DNA of 64,000 nt from Aurelia coerulea (lineage: Eukaryota > Cnidaria > Scyphozoa > Semaeostomeae > Ulmaridae), in contig CM076955.1 of assembly GCA_039566865.1 (NCBI GenBank), positions 6,264,501 through 6,328,500 on the forward strand. Reading direction: 5' to 3'. Made by a program: the position numbers and the translations under genes. Position 1 is the stretch's first letter. Each line of letters begins with the position of its first letter. Below the pieces are notes generated by a model that was not told the origin of the DNA, ran no database searches, and saw only the letters and a program-made list of their open reading frames with translations. Positions 1 to 9,991 of this stretch are shown here, piece after piece.

Positions 1-378
1 CCCCCCACCTATCAATGTTGTTCTAACGTTAAATTTTGAAAAAGGGTGTCTGCTCCCATTAAGCCTGATATTCGACATCAATAACAACATTGATCTTGGG
101 GGAAGGAGGGCGGGGGGGGGGGGGGTGTAATTGAAGATCCAGCAGAGGTCCAGCAAATTATGCATGCCAGCAAAACTGCTTGCATGAAAGGAAATGATTA
201 AATGAGTTTCATAGATTGTCTCGCATTTTACTGTGAATCTGGAAGTGTTTTGTTTTCCTTTTAAATCCTTGAAATTCGCTAAATGCCTCTGAAGCTCCGT
301 TTATTTTTCCAGAACTCTTGTATGCTTTTGGGAAGTCATACACCCCGTGGATGTGTTAGTACAAGATCAGTCTGGGAT
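1..378. other. Gene-free left edge with G/C homopolymers
   Basis: No coding signal was found. An imperfect inverted repeat pairs ATCAATGTTGTT near the left edge with AACAACATTGAT near 82-93, next to a G run at about 110-125. This is probably a truncated fold-back or MITE end running off the window. Confidence 0.4.
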
Positions 379-1232
379 AACAAAGGCAGATTTTGTAACA
401 CAATAGCATGAGATGCTTTTGTTGACACCTGGATTCAAAGCGATTAGTGGCTGCAGACAAAGGAAATTCTCTCAACCAGAAATTCAAAACAAACAAAGCC
501 GCAAAATCTCTCTGAAACCCAGGTAGCTAATACGCTTGTTGTGCATTCCAGAAATTGTTTTTAAGAGCAAACATGAGCGTATATCGAAAGAAGAAGGATA
601 TATCTAAACATCTACCCCGGGCATTTTATTTCTTTGGTTCAGAAGCTGAGCAGTAAGTGTTTTAATTGCACCCAAAAAATAAGAGAATTGAATCGCCTCC
701 CACTCGGTTTTTGAATCAAATAAATTAAATGCCCGTGGCAGATGTGTACATATATCCTTCTTCTCCCGATCTATTCTCATGTTTGCTCTTTAAAACAATT
801 TCTGGAATGCACAACGAGCGAGCTACAATCGCAGACAAAACTCGATGGGACAGCTGAGCTTTGTGTTAAAAGAGGTCTTCCCTGCATGTAAACTACTACC
901 TTGCACTGCTGATGACCCCCCTCCCCCCTTTGCAATGTTGGTTGCTTGAAGAACACATACTTGTCAACTCATCTTTAGCATTTTCATCAGCCTCCAACAT
1001 TGCAATGGGGGGCGAGGGGGGGGATCCTAACTCAAAATTTCCTCGAAAAAGCAACGTGTCTCATGAGTTTTGTCAGCGATTGTAGCTACCTGGGTTTTAG
1101 AGACACTTGCGGCTTTTCTTGTTTTGAATTACTGGTTGAGAGAATTTCCTTTGTCTGCGATCGCTAATCGCTTTGAATTGCAGTGTCAATCAAACAAAAT
1201 CGTGTTATTGTCTTACCAAATCTGTCCTTGTT
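379..1232. mobile_element. Fold-back element, AACAAGGACAG family, copy 1
   Basis: The element is a long imperfect palindrome: the left arm around 379-700 is the reverse complement of the right arm around 720-825 plus 1085-1232. The ends are AACAAAGGCAGATTT and, inverted, AACAAGGACAGATTT. It is bracketed by an exact 9-bp direct repeat GTCTGGGAT at 370-378 and 1233-1241. A 257-bp element interrupts it at 826-1082; without that it is about 595 bp, matching copy 2 (6367-6964, 598 bp). No transposase ORF is present. A 9-bp duplication fits a Mutator-like mover, which is an inference. Confidence 0.85.
826..1082. mobile_element. MITE nested in fold-back copy 1 (TA target)
   Basis: The inverted ends are CAATCGCAGACAAAACT on the left and, inverted, CAATCGCTGACAAAACT on the right. 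The flanking dinucleotide TA is duplicated. Fold-back copy 2 carries the uninterrupted version of this site near 6808-6822, so the junctions and the TA duplication are directly visible. The interior holds another C-rich/G-rich hairpin (about 917-1025), possibly a third insertion level. Non-autonomous; the TA target suggests Tc1/mariner-type mobilisation. Confidence 0.8.
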
Positions 1233-1242
1233 GTCTGGGATA

Positions 1243-1346
1243 ATAATTGTCCTTGTTCTACTTGACAAAACAAGAAATTTGAAGATCTGCCGTGTAATCG
1301 AACTTTGGTGATTTTTCAAACGGGAGTACTTTTTGGGACCCCCGTT
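1243..1346. mobile_element. Decayed half of a CCGGGTG-family MITE
   Basis: The segment resembles the reverse complement of the left end of the element at 7120-8011; it shares CAAACGGGAGTACTTTTT and an A/T-rich subterminal region. The outer end is degenerate (GGGACCCCCG). Only one end was recognised. Confidence 0.5.
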
Positions 1347-1612
1347 AATTTTATGGAGCAGCAATTCAGAGAAACTGCCTGTAATGGAATTTTAGGCTTT
1401 TAGCTACACAGTAGATATCGGCTGGAAGAAATGTGACGAATAGTTGGAAAACTACAGGTTCAATTCAAAAACGTTATCACCGTATTTACTCATTACGTAA
1501 TAACATAAAGCTTACTGTATGTATAACAATATGACATTTAAGTATAAAATACCACCGATCAGTTTCATAGTGCAAGAGATGGTACACAACCCCACTAACT
1601 CCTCTGCAAATG

Positions 1613-2422
1613 TTACTGCAGTCTCTGGCATACCTCAGATGCTGACGGTCTTGCGTGGTAGTCGTGTGAAATCATATCTAATACCAATTTCTTTATACCC
1701 GCATCAACTTGGCCATCTGTGGACATTTGTTGTGCCACTGCATGAACATCCACTGGAACGATTCCATGAAAATTTGGAATGGCTTTCCTCCCAAACATGA
1801 CGAAAAAAATGACTCCCATTGAGTAAATATCAGCTTTCTCTGTGTAATGCCCTTTCTTTACTTCTGGTGCCATGTACCTTGGTGTTCCTGCTTTGGTTTG
1901 CATATAATATGCTTCATACATTTGTTGCCAGTTTGGTCCCGTCAAGAAGGGTCGTGCGAGGCCAAAATCAGCGACTTTTGCATCCAAATTTGCTGTCAAC
2001 ACGATGTTGTGAGGCTTCAAATCTCGATGTACAATATTTTCCGAGTGCAGGTATTTGATTGCATCGGCTACTTGTAATGCCCACTTCATGTCTTGTCCAA
2101 TCGTCGTACTAATGTTTGGCTGGAGCTTCATGTCAAGGTTGCCTCCTGAGCAATATTCAAGCAAGATGTGCACTTGATCGTCAACTTGGTTCGCAGAAAA
2201 GATTTTGATGATGTTAGGATGACTCACTTGTGTTAACTGCTCGATCTCCCGCTTGGCAGACTGCAATGAATTACTGCTTTGGGCATTGATGACTTTGACG
2301 GCATAACTTTGCTGTGTACTAGCATCAGTAACGCGATATACTTGACCAAATCCCCCTTTTCCAAGAAGCTCTTTCTGGAGAAAACGTTTGTCCTGGCCGT
2401 TGATGTTGAAGATGAATGCCAT
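1613..2422 (-). CDS. Single-exon Ser/Thr protein kinase (bare kinase domain)
   Basis: This is a 269-aa uninterrupted ORF covering a whole eukaryotic protein kinase fold. Visible elements are the glycine loop GKGGFGQV (residues 21-28), the ATP-anchoring Lys in AVK (43), a glutamate-bearing helix C around 57-63, catalytic HRDLKPHN (132-139), DFG (152-154), APE (185-187) and the subdomain XI arginine in ARP near the C-terminus. All catalytic residues are present, so it should phosphorylate Ser/Thr. HRDLK and the GTPRYMAPE activation segment fit that specificity. There is no signal peptide, membrane segment or extra domain. The start is the ATG 13 residues before the hydrophobic beta-1 strand. 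The closest recalled resemblance is to intronless PDIK1L/STK35-like kinases, which is an inference. It could be a retrogene. MITE hairpins sit directly upstream. Confidence 0.88.
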   Translation of the reverse strand: MAFIFNINGQDKRFLQKELLGKGGFGQVYRVTDASTQQSYAVKVINAQSSNSLQSAKREIEQLTQVSHPNIIKIFSANQVDDQVHILLEYCSGGNLDMKLQPNISTTIGQDMKWALQVADAIKYLHSENIVHRDLKPHNIVLTANLDAKVADFGLARPFLTGPNWQQMYEAYYMQTKAGTPRYMAPEVKKGHYTEKADIYSMGVIFFVMFGRKAIPNFHGIVPVDVHAVAQQMSTDGQVDAGIKKLVLDMISHDYHARPSASEVCQRLQ

Positions 2423-2470
2423 TTTTACTGCGTAATGGAAGCTTTACCGAGCGAGGGTGCTAGCAAATGC

Positions 2471-2596
2471 TCGTGGTCAGCTACTTCTCCCGGGGGGGGG
2501 GGTACTTAGTATATTTGTCCGACGGGGATGTGCCGTTCTCCAGATAATGACCTGCTAACTTAGCAGGTCATTATCTGTAGAAGTAGCTGACCACGA
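2471..2596. mobile_element. Small MITE with 17-bp TIR and a perfect internal hairpin
   Basis: CGTGGTCAGCTACTTCT at the left end is repeated exactly inverted at the right end. Inside, 2542-2576 is a perfect 35-nt palindrome with arms AGATAATGACCTGCTAA and a 1-nt centre. There is also a G run (about 2492-2501). It sits about 50 bp upstream of the kinase start codon and may lie in its promoter or 5' UTR. Confidence 0.65.
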
Positions 2597-2693
2597 AACC
2601 AACCTGCGTTTGATGCAAATTTGTTTCCAAGAAATAATAGTGACATAACAGGATCTTCAAGGAATGTGTCTGATTTGCTTCTTGGAAACCTTG

Positions 2694-2884
2694 TTGGGAT
2701 TGAGGAGACGAGATACACTTTGTCCAAGGAAACTTGTGTCCACCGTCCATTGGGTTAAAGCTCATGCGCAGTAGCATTTTTGGGTTGGAGCTCTAACGGG
2801 CGCATGAGCTTTAACCCACTACACGGGGGAACACATCAGTTTCCACGGACAAAACCCACAAAGCGTATCTCGTCTCCCCAATAA
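2694..2884. repeat. Imperfect hairpin / fold-back MITE
   Basis: The left arm begins near TTGGGATTGAGGAGACGAG and pairs with the right arm ending CTCGTCTCCCCAATAAA. The inner arms GGGTTAAAGCTCATGCGC and GCGCATGAGCTTTAACCC are exact reverse complements. It is probably non-autonomous; no target duplication was identified. Confidence 0.6.
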
Positions 2885-3056
2885 AACCGGGGCATGTTGC
2901 ATCATATATCAGGCCATCTTTTAACATTGTAACTAGTGCGCCATTGGCCCAGTAGGCCCTCTTCCTGGCCCAGTAGTGAAGTAAAAATCCCCGTTTTTGA
3001 CCCACTAGTTTGGGCCCTCTGCGTTAACTTGCTTTATTGTTTTACCCCGTTATTCT

Positions 3057-3199
3057 CGGAGGGGTATTTCACTCAATCGGAAAAGCGTACGAGATGTTTT
3101 CGGAACAAAGAGATTTTTATGGATTCTTGATGGAATTTTCTTAAAAACAAAAGGATTTTTGCCAAAGGTGTACGTGATTTTTTGAAAGTGAAGTCCCTC
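3057..3199. mobile_element. CGAGGGG MITE, copy 1
   Basis: The ends CGGAGGGGTATTTCACTC and (inverted) GAGGGACTTCACTTTC are flanked by an 8-bp direct repeat, GTTATTCT/GTTATTGT, with one mismatch. The interior consists of degenerate repeats of GTACGAGAT and AAGGATTTTTGC. It shares ends and interior with the element at 63107-63240. The 8-bp duplication suggests an hAT-type mover. Confidence 0.6.
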
Positions 3200-3246
3200 G
3201 TTATTGTCAAGCACCAAGGCCTACCATTTTCCAACTGAGCAGAAGG

Positions 3247-3397
3247 TGTTGTGGCTTTGCAGCCAGAACAGTCCGGTGGACAGGGCTCGAGCTCAGGCAG
3301 AGAGCATCATGACATGACAAGGGGCACAAATTGGATTAGGTCTCCCCTACTTCTGCATTCCCAATCGCTTGGCGCTAAAAACTTCACCTTCACTTAA
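3247..3397 (+). mobile_element. SINE copy with conserved GCGCTTGGCGCT-type tail, 5'-truncated
   Basis: This shares CTTTGCAGCCAGAACAGTC and the 3' segment CGCTTGGCGCTAAAA...CTTCACCTTCAC with the copies at 47695-47873 and 53380-53563. The tRNA-like A box and first bases are missing or diverged here. Plus orientation. Confidence 0.6.
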
Positions 3398-3553
3398 CTC
3401 AGTTACAGGCAGTTCTAAATGTCAAAATAGGCAGTTCTTAAATCTCAGTTTTGGGATACTTAATGTCTGCTGTCCTCAGAAAATTTCCGAAAGTAATACA
3501 ACTAAATCATTAGGAAACTGACATCTCTCCAGAGCTCTGCAATGTTTGTTTTA

Positions 3554-4051
3554 GACCCCGTTTACACGGTAGCGGATCAAAAGCGTTGCGGATCAAAGTG
3601 TTACGGATCACCCTCCCGTCTACATGGTAGCGGATCAAAATTGTATCGGATCACGGTCTCGTTTACACGGTAGCGGATCAGCAGTCACCATAGAAATAGG
3701 ACGAGGTCACATTCAAGATTTTCTCGGATTTTCAGTGATTTCCTTTCACCGTTAAAGTTTCCAAACAAACTGCAGCTATGATTAAACCTCGTGTGTATGG
3801 AAAATGCCCTCGTAATGAATCCGAATCAAAATTGATGCGGATCACTTGCGTTTACACGGCGCAGAGCAACAGTGATCCGATACAAAAGTGATCCGACACA
3901 AAACGAGTTCTCTTTCGTAGCAGGATCAAAATTGATGCGGATAGCAGAGCAGAAGTGTATCGGATCACTTCGAGCTCGTGTAAACGGGAGGCTGATCCGC
4001 AACACTTTTTGTATCGGATCAAAAGTGATCCGTTACCGTGTAAACGGGGTC
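3554..4051. mobile_element. Harbinger-like MITE (GACCCCGTTTACACGG ends)
   Basis: The termini GACCCCGTTTACACGGTA and (inverted) GACCCCGTTTACACGGTA flank an interior built from many GCGGATCA/GTGATCCG motifs in both orientations. Exact TTA target duplications sit at 3551-3553 and 4052-4054. The 3-bp TWA target is characteristic of the PIF/Harbinger superfamily (established knowledge). The element is 498 bp with no ORF. The repeated GATCC motifs look like a transposase-binding array. Confidence 0.8.
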
Positions 4052-4054
4052 TTA

Positions 4055-4950
4055 GAAAATGTTGTAAAATGAACAAAATTTGTTTCTCAATGCAGAAAAT
4101 ACAATGCTAACGGCATTTCACACAATGCAGAGCCAATTCGAGAGTGGGCAAGGGACCTTTTTACCCAGATCAACCAACGATAGCTAGCTTTGAATTTTAT
4201 AAAATCCTTTGAGAAAACCAGCAGTGGGGCTATAAGCAATTGCAAATTTCTTTTTAACCCATTTTAAGCTGGTCTGAGTAACAGATACAAAAACATTTTG
4301 GCTCGCTTCGCTCGTATGTCTACAAAATTTTCCGTTTCCTATCGAATGCTCTTCAAATTTATTTGATAATTTGTATGATAGAAGTGTTGGGGAAAGCCTA
4401 AAAAAAGATTTACAAATGAAATGAAAAATGGGCGATTCCATGTTTTCCATAGGATGACTCCTGATGAATACGGTAAGTTCCCGCATATATCGGACATATA
4501 AGAAACTGCAGCCTGCCAGCAAAGAGAATATTTTCAATTTTCTCCTTTAAGGCAGCCTGATTTTTTCCAGTTTCTTAAACATGATGCGAAATTTTTCTCA
4601 ACTACTGCCGTTTTTCTGTGCAGCTTCAGCACTATATTTGTAGAATCTGCTCAACGTCTAGACAAACAGCTTTTAATATTTGCCTCATCCATAAGCATTT
4701 CTTCGGGCATCCTTGTTTACTATATAGCATCATGATCCTTGTTATAAATATGGTTTTTTGACAAGAGAGCCATACGAAAATCTTTTTAATTAAGAGTTTC
4801 CTAAAGCTCGTGGCACGCACCTTTTATTAGATAGTGATCAAAACCTTTCTTATGACCAGAATAGAAATATGCGTGAACTGAATATACGTTTCATTCACAA
4901 AATTGGTCGGTTTGATCAAGATTATACCATGCAAACACCAAGTCCCGTTA
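4055..4950. other. Gene-free stretch
   Basis: AT-rich sequence without a supported gene. A 117-codon minus-strand open frame (4184-4537) shows no recognisable domain and no splice context, and I treat it as chance. Confidence 0.4.
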
Positions 4951-5035
4951 ATTTTTTGTGTTTGTTTTGGTTTGTTTTGCTTGTTTGTAAATTCTGTTTC
5001 ACATTAGATGTGTGTGTTGAATTTTGATCTAAGGT

Positions 5036-5160
5036 GTATATTTTAATAGTCGTAGTTTGTTCTATGCTCTTTATGTAATGGGATCGGGGTAGCCATGATC
5101 TTCTGCTCCTTGGGGTATCATGCCTGTAGTACCGTTAAGTAGTTGGTAAGTAGAGTCTTG
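5036..5160 (+). mobile_element. LINE 3'-UTR fragment
   Basis: CTTGGGGTATCATGCCTGTAG and neighbouring bases resemble CTCGGGGTATCGTTCCTGTAG in the 3' UTR of the LINE at 57682-59979. This is probably a strongly 5'-truncated copy of that family. Confidence 0.5.
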
Positions 5161-5333
5161 TACCCTATTCACACCGGCAAGCTAAACCAGATTAATCTAA
5201 ACTTAGGTTATCGAGTGGGGCGTTCTAATTGGTCAATCACACAAGTCAAATGCATTTGATTGGTTTAAATTTAGCATGGTTTAGATAAAGCTAGTTTAAC
5301 TGTGCTGCTTTGTATGCGGTATAGGGTAATTCA
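5161..5333. mobile_element. Short MITE with TACCCTAT ends
   Basis: TACCCTATTCACACCGG on the left pairs with GCGGTATAGGGTA on the right; internal GGTTTAAATTTAGC and TTAGATAAAGCTAG blocks also pair partly with the left arm. No ORF. Confidence 0.5.
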
Positions 5334-5639
5334 TCTTTGTAACATTTCTTTATTCAATATAGATATATAAAAAAACTCGACATCAGTCGACATACCTGGC
5401 TCCGTTATCCCTTTTACAGAATCAAAGCCTTGTGGAGCAGCTTTCAACGAAGAGTCATCTCTTGTTATACTATGCTCTTTTCCAAGGGCAACTTCACATA
5501 AGAACATTATGCCAATACCAGGAAATTAAGCAGCTCATGCGGAGAGCTTTTTAACAATATCTGATAATTTACTTTCAATGTACCGTAACAGACTCTATAG
5601 GAGTAGGACACATAAATAATTAATGAATGTTGTGGATAG

Positions 5640-5935
5640 AATGCGCCCAGGGGCACATAACTTGTGGATGTACGGGGGTCTGTCGCCCGGTTTTCAGAAA
5701 GGTACCCTCTTCTAATTACCGAAACTTGCCTTGGTACCCACTTTTATGATGGATTTTGGCGGAAAACTGCCTATTTTGAACTATTTTTGCGAATTTCAGC
5801 AAAGCTCCACCTATGTCTATGAAATCTGCTGAAAATAGGACCCTAGTTTAGAGAATTTTCTGCCCAAAACCCACCCATATGGGCGGCACATACCCGTACC
5901 CTGAACATGCTATTTCCTCCCCCCCCCCCCCACGA
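5640..5935. mobile_element. Decayed GGGG-ended element with GGTACCC repeats
   Basis: Left CAGGGGCACATAAC... and right GGGCGGCACATACCCG...CCCCCCCC resemble the ends of the elements at 7439-7788 and 42904-43324. The interior has repeated GGTACCC blocks. Target duplication not identified. Confidence 0.4.
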
Positions 5936-6366
5936 GAGAATGCGAAACCTGTTGTCATGCACCCATAAATATGCTACAGCACAAAGTTTATGCAATCTCT
6001 TATTAATAACTGTATTAAGATATCCAATTTGAAAAGATGCTAACCAGTTTGCTTATTGTAAATCGATACTTGAAAGCTAGCCAATGTTTTCCATGTAAAT
6101 AGCAAGAATGTTGGGTAAAAGGAGCCTTGAGCAGCTTCATTAAAAATTCTGGAATAGAATTGTGTGAGAAATCTTGAGAAAATTTATGTCATAGATGTGC
6201 ACAAGGCAAGGCTCGTAATGTGAGCTTGCGCCGTACATGATATTTTCTATTCTTAGAATGACCCTAAAATAACTGTTTCATACTTGTAACAATACACTCA
6301 TTTTCTTTTGTAAGAAACTATGGTCCAAGGCTGGTAGGCGTGATTGACTGGTAGATACGGCTAGGT

Positions 6367-6964
6367 AACAAGGACAGATTTCGTACCACAATAGCATGAG
6401 ATGCTTTTGTTGACACCTGCATTCAAGGCGATTAGCGACTGCAGACACAGGAAATTCCCTCAACCAGTAATTCAAAACAAACAAAGCAGCAAAAGTTTCT
6501 CTGAAACCCAATTGACTAGTGCGCTCGTTGTGCATTCCATAAATTGTTTTCAAGAGCAAACATGAGCATGTATCGAAAGAAGAATGATATATCTACACAT
6601 CTACCTCGGGCATTTCATTTTTTTGGTTCAGAAGCTGAACAGTAAGCGTTTTAATAACACCCAGAAAAAATAGAATTGAATCGGCTCCCAATCGGCTTTT
6701 GAACCAACCAAAATAAATACCCATGGTAGATGTTTAGATATATCCTTCTTCTTTCGATATATGCTCATGTTTGCTCTTAAAAACAATTTCTGGAATGCAC
6801 AACGAGCGAGCTAGCTACCTGGGTTTCAGAGAAACTTTTATGGCTTTGGTTGTTTTGAATTACTCGTTGAGAAAATTTCCTTTGACTGCGATCGCTAATC
6901 GCTTTGAATTTCGGTGTCAAGCAAGAGCAGCTTATGCTATTGTCTTACAAAATCTGTCCTTGTT
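6367..6964. mobile_element. Fold-back element, AACAAGGACAG family, copy 2 (uninterrupted)
   Basis: A palindromic element about 598 bp long with ends AACAAGGACAGATTT. It is bracketed by 9-bp repeats CGGCTAGGT (6358-6366) and CAGCTAGGT (6965-6973), one mismatch. The arms contain the same blocks as copy 1 (e.g. GAGCAAACATGAGC). It supplies the empty-site version of the TA insertion in copy 1. Apparent short ORFs in the arms are mirror images and are not treated as genes. Confidence 0.85.
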
Positions 6965-7119
6965 CAGCTAGGTGGCAATTTATTTCATTCCCATTCTTTC
7001 ATTGTTGTTATTAGACATTTCTTGGTTTTGATTGGAATTTTAGGCACAAATTACAAAACGAACCGATCATACCATGTTTGTATGGTCGGCTCAGCTTGGT
7101 GTCAACAAATTTTACTCTA

Positions 7120-8011
7120 CCGGGTGTCTCAAAAAAAAGTACTCCCGTTTGAAAATTCATCAAAATTTGATTACATTGCCGATCTTCAATTTTCTTTTTT
7201 TGTCAAGTAGATCAAAGACCAAATTGTTTTCCAAGACATAGCTGATCTTGTAATTAGTTATAAAAATTAGCAAATTTAGCTCTTTTTTGGGCTACCTGGT
7301 TATGAATCTGATGATTGCCAAATCAATTTCTTTGTGCATGTAAAACGTTTAGTTTGGTCATAAGTGACAGAAATAAATGCAAACTATCATTGGAGACTGC
7401 AATGATGATAAAAGATCTGACAAATTTGACTCTTAGGCCCGGGGGGTCACTACAATATGCATATGCACCAGTACGGGATGTGCCACTTTTTGGGGGTACC
7501 TTTTTTCAGGCTGAAAATAAATTTTAGGGTGTCATTTTTGGAAATATCACAAATGAACATAAATGTTGGGGTGTCATTTTGGAAGAAAAACGCTTCAGGG
7601 TATTGAATTTGATCTAATTTCAGATACTTGGTTAGAATTTCGAATTTTGGTCCCAATTTTAGGGTATCTATTTTGAATGGCCCGTAAATTTTGGGGTATG
7701 GTTTTTGAAAATTCATAACTTTTAGGGTATGTTTTTACAGTTCAAAATGGCACACCCCCGTCATCCGCCTATTGAAGTGACCCCCCGGACTCTTAGGCGA
7801 GATTGAGTAGTTTGCTTAAAAACAATGGCTCAAAATAAGGTTTTTCAACGTGTAATTTTTCTACATTGCTACACCAAAAGCAGACATTTTTTCATCTGTG
7901 AACATTTTTGGGTCTTTGACAAAGCAATTCAAAAAGAAAACTGTATGAAAGGTTTGATGATCAATTTTTGGCGATTTTTTAAACATGAGTACATTTTTTT
8001 GGGACACCCGG
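7120..8011. mobile_element. CCGGGTG-family fold-back element interrupted by another MITE
   Basis: The left end CCGGGTGTCTCAAAAAAAAG and right end TTTTTTGGGACACCCGG are flanked by TA on both sides (7118-7119, 8012-8013). Subterminal arms pair over roughly 100 bp. A 350-bp element with its own 10-bp target duplication interrupts the interior. No transposase ORF. Confidence 0.8.
7439..7788. mobile_element. CCGGGGGGTCAC element with 10-bp target duplication
   Basis: The inverted ends CCGGGGGGTCAC are exact, flanked by exact 10-bp repeats ACTCTTAGGC at 7429-7438 and 7789-7798. The interior is a loose tandem array of TTTTAGGGTAT-like units. 9-10-bp duplications fit Mutator-like elements. It is nested in the 7120-8011 element, so it is younger. 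Confidence 0.85.
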
Positions 8012-8041
8012 TAGCTTTTTCATTGTCGTTTTTATAGTCTG

Positions 8042-8400
8042 TCTTAAAAAGATGTCACGCAGAAATTGCCTGCTAATAATATACTAAGACCTTTCATAAG
8101 AATAGGCTCCAAAATCATTAAAAGTATTACTGTAAATTCACTGACCTATTTCTTTGAACTAAATGGCTTCAAAGAAACTTTACTTACTTTGCTATAATTC
8201 TACCGTTGGACTCGTCAGCAATCTTCAATATTTTCAGTTTTAGAGAATTTTTCTTCTTTTTCAAGAATTCAAGAAATAGTTTGAAGAAAACTTAAAACCA
8301 TCGAAATTTCTACCCTTTTTTGAAAAAACATAAAATAACTTCCAGGAAAGACTTTTTATGAATGTCAATAAGTAAATGAGAAACTATCCCTGTTAGAAAA
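8042..8400. other. Gene-free stretch
   Basis: AT-rich sequence in which I see neither genes nor repeat boundaries. Confidence 0.4.
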
Positions 8401-8550
8401 CCGATGCTCCATGGACATCAAGACGACAATATTGGCAAACACATCATTCAATGATCAACATGTTCAGAATGTTCAAATCCACTTTGAAATTTACCTGACT
8501 GAGGTCGGCCACTCCGTTCTAAAACTTAGGGTTTTTTCTCGGAAGACCAG

Positions 8551-8586
8551 GGGCGCCTACCTTGTAGGAACTGTGTGTATTCCCAG
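8551..8586. repeat. 36-bp inverted repeat, left member, flanking the LINE
   Basis: GGGCGCCTACCTTGTAGGAA... matches the reverse complement of 13776-13811 at 34 of 36 positions. The pair brackets the intact CR1-like LINE. Just upstream (about 8411-8550) is a decayed CCGGGTGAGT-family segment. Confidence 0.7.
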
Positions 8587-8680
8587 AGAATAGGAATAAT
8601 TCGTCGTACATAGATCAACCGCTCCAGGGGTAAGACGTGTTTTTTGTTGCAAGCGAAGTTTCTGGATTACTACACTAAAT

Positions 8681-9991
8681 ATGGATGAAAACTCTGATAT
8701 AAAGAGGATAACTAACACTCTAGATAACCTGAAACAAAGACACACTGGTCAGTATCTGGAATATATCACAGAATTTTGCCAAAAGGAGTACAAATGGGAT
8801 CAAACCAAAACCGAAGCAGTCTTGGAGCACGCGATTAAGGCTGGATTTGTCTACACAGCGCCAAGTAACAACAAAATTTCATATAGGATAAAAAGTCAAG
8901 GAATCCTCATCCAAGACAATGTTAAGTCAGTGGAAACACAAACTGAAGCAACAACAGTCACAGATGACATGGAATTTGCAAATCTCCAAAACGACTTGCA
9001 AGAATTTAAACGCTTCGCGCACAATGAAATCCTGTCGCTGAAGGCCCAAACAAGCAACAGAAATAGTCATGCAGAAAAAATTGGAAAAGAGGAAAAAGAT
9101 GATACCCACCTGAAACCATTGTTGAGAAGCTTCGAGCAGCGCATAATATCCTTAGAAAAACAACTCGAGGACAAGCAACGTATAATTGAAGCATTAATTC
9201 GTTGGCCTAGCCCGTACGTAAACAAATCCAACCATTGCAAGGAAACTGTCCCCATGGGGGACAAGGGTGAATACGCTGACCAGGACAAAAAGCTGACAAC
9301 AAAAGAAGCAAAGAATATCGACAACAATAGATTGAAAGAACCACCAAAAAATCCTGATTCAAAGCGAAACAATAGGGCGATCGAAGATCCAAATAAACAA
9401 ACAAGAACGCAAGAGAAAGAAACCACTACAGTGGCAGAGAACAGCAAAGGGAGGAGAGAAAAAGAAAGTAAGAAGGATGATGCAAAGCACAATGAGCGGA
9501 AAAATGTTGTGATTATCGGAGACTCTATCTTAAATGGCTTGAGTGAACAAGGATTGAGAAGACGACATAATGTGAAGATACGCGCTCACAGTGGAGCAAC
9601 AAGTCAGGATATTAAAGACCACATTCGACCAATCATTCGCAGAAAACCTGACTGTGTTCTGGTACACTGTGGAACCAACGATTTGACGAAAAAAGATGCT
9701 ATCGACACGATAGAAACAATCAAGGAAATTATCTCGGAGGCGAAAGATGAATCTCCGCACACGACCATCGCTCTGTCATCACTCACGATGAGAAGAGACC
9801 AAGAAGGTATGAGTAATAAAGTTAATGAATTAAACAGATCTTTCAAGAAGCTAGCTAAAGAACAAGGTATCCCGATAATTGACAATAGTAATGTTGACAT
9901 TTCCTGCTTGAGTGCACGTAAATTGCATCTAAATAAAAAAGGTGACTCTACCCTTGCACGCAACTTCGTAAATTTTTTAGATAACATTTGA
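8681..9991 (+). CDS. LINE ORF1 with SGNH-hydrolase (esterase) domain
   Basis: A 436-aa protein. The N-terminal ~75 residues look like a small helical, possibly winged-helix, module (AVLEHAIKAGFVYTAP). A predicted coiled coil follows (LEKQLEDKQRIIEALI), then a long Lys/Glu-rich charged linker, then an SGNH-type esterase domain from about residue 273 to the end. Block I GDS is at 280-282 and block III GTND at about 331-334; the C-terminal catalytic His is at 416 (KLHLNKKG). The Asp usually found 2-3 residues before that His is replaced by a basic residue, so hydrolase activity is uncertain. In CR1-like LINEs such ORF1 proteins bind RNA/lipid in the RNP (family knowledge). The start ATG is the first in frame. 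Confidence 0.85.
   Translation: MDENSDIKRITNTLDNLKQRHTGQYLEYITEFCQKEYKWDQTKTEAVLEHAIKAGFVYTAPSNNKISYRIKSQGILIQDNVKSVETQTEATTVTDDMEFANLQNDLQEFKRFAHNEILSLKAQTSNRNSHAEKIGKEEKDDTHLKPLLRSFEQRIISLEKQLEDKQRIIEALIRWPSPYVNKSNHCKETVPMGDKGEYADQDKKLTTKEAKNIDNNRLKEPPKNPDSKRNNRAIEDPNKQTRTQEKETTTVAENSKGRREKESKKDDAKHNERKNVVIIGDSILNGLSEQGLRRRHNVKIRAHSGATSQDIKDHIRPIIRRKPDCVLVHCGTNDLTKKDAIDTIETIKEIISEAKDESPHTTIALSSLTMRRDQEGMSNKVNELNRSFKKLAKEQGIPIIDNSNVDISCLSARKLHLNKKGDSTLARNFVNFLDNI

Noticed and set aside
4184..4537. 117-codon minus-strand frame
   Set aside because: No recognisable domain, no splice context and no repeat family; it cannot be supported as a gene.
9067..9492. 141-codon minus-strand frame with hydrophobic runs, resembling a membrane protein
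   Set aside because: It is the antisense shadow of the Lys/Glu-rich linker of LINE ORF1.
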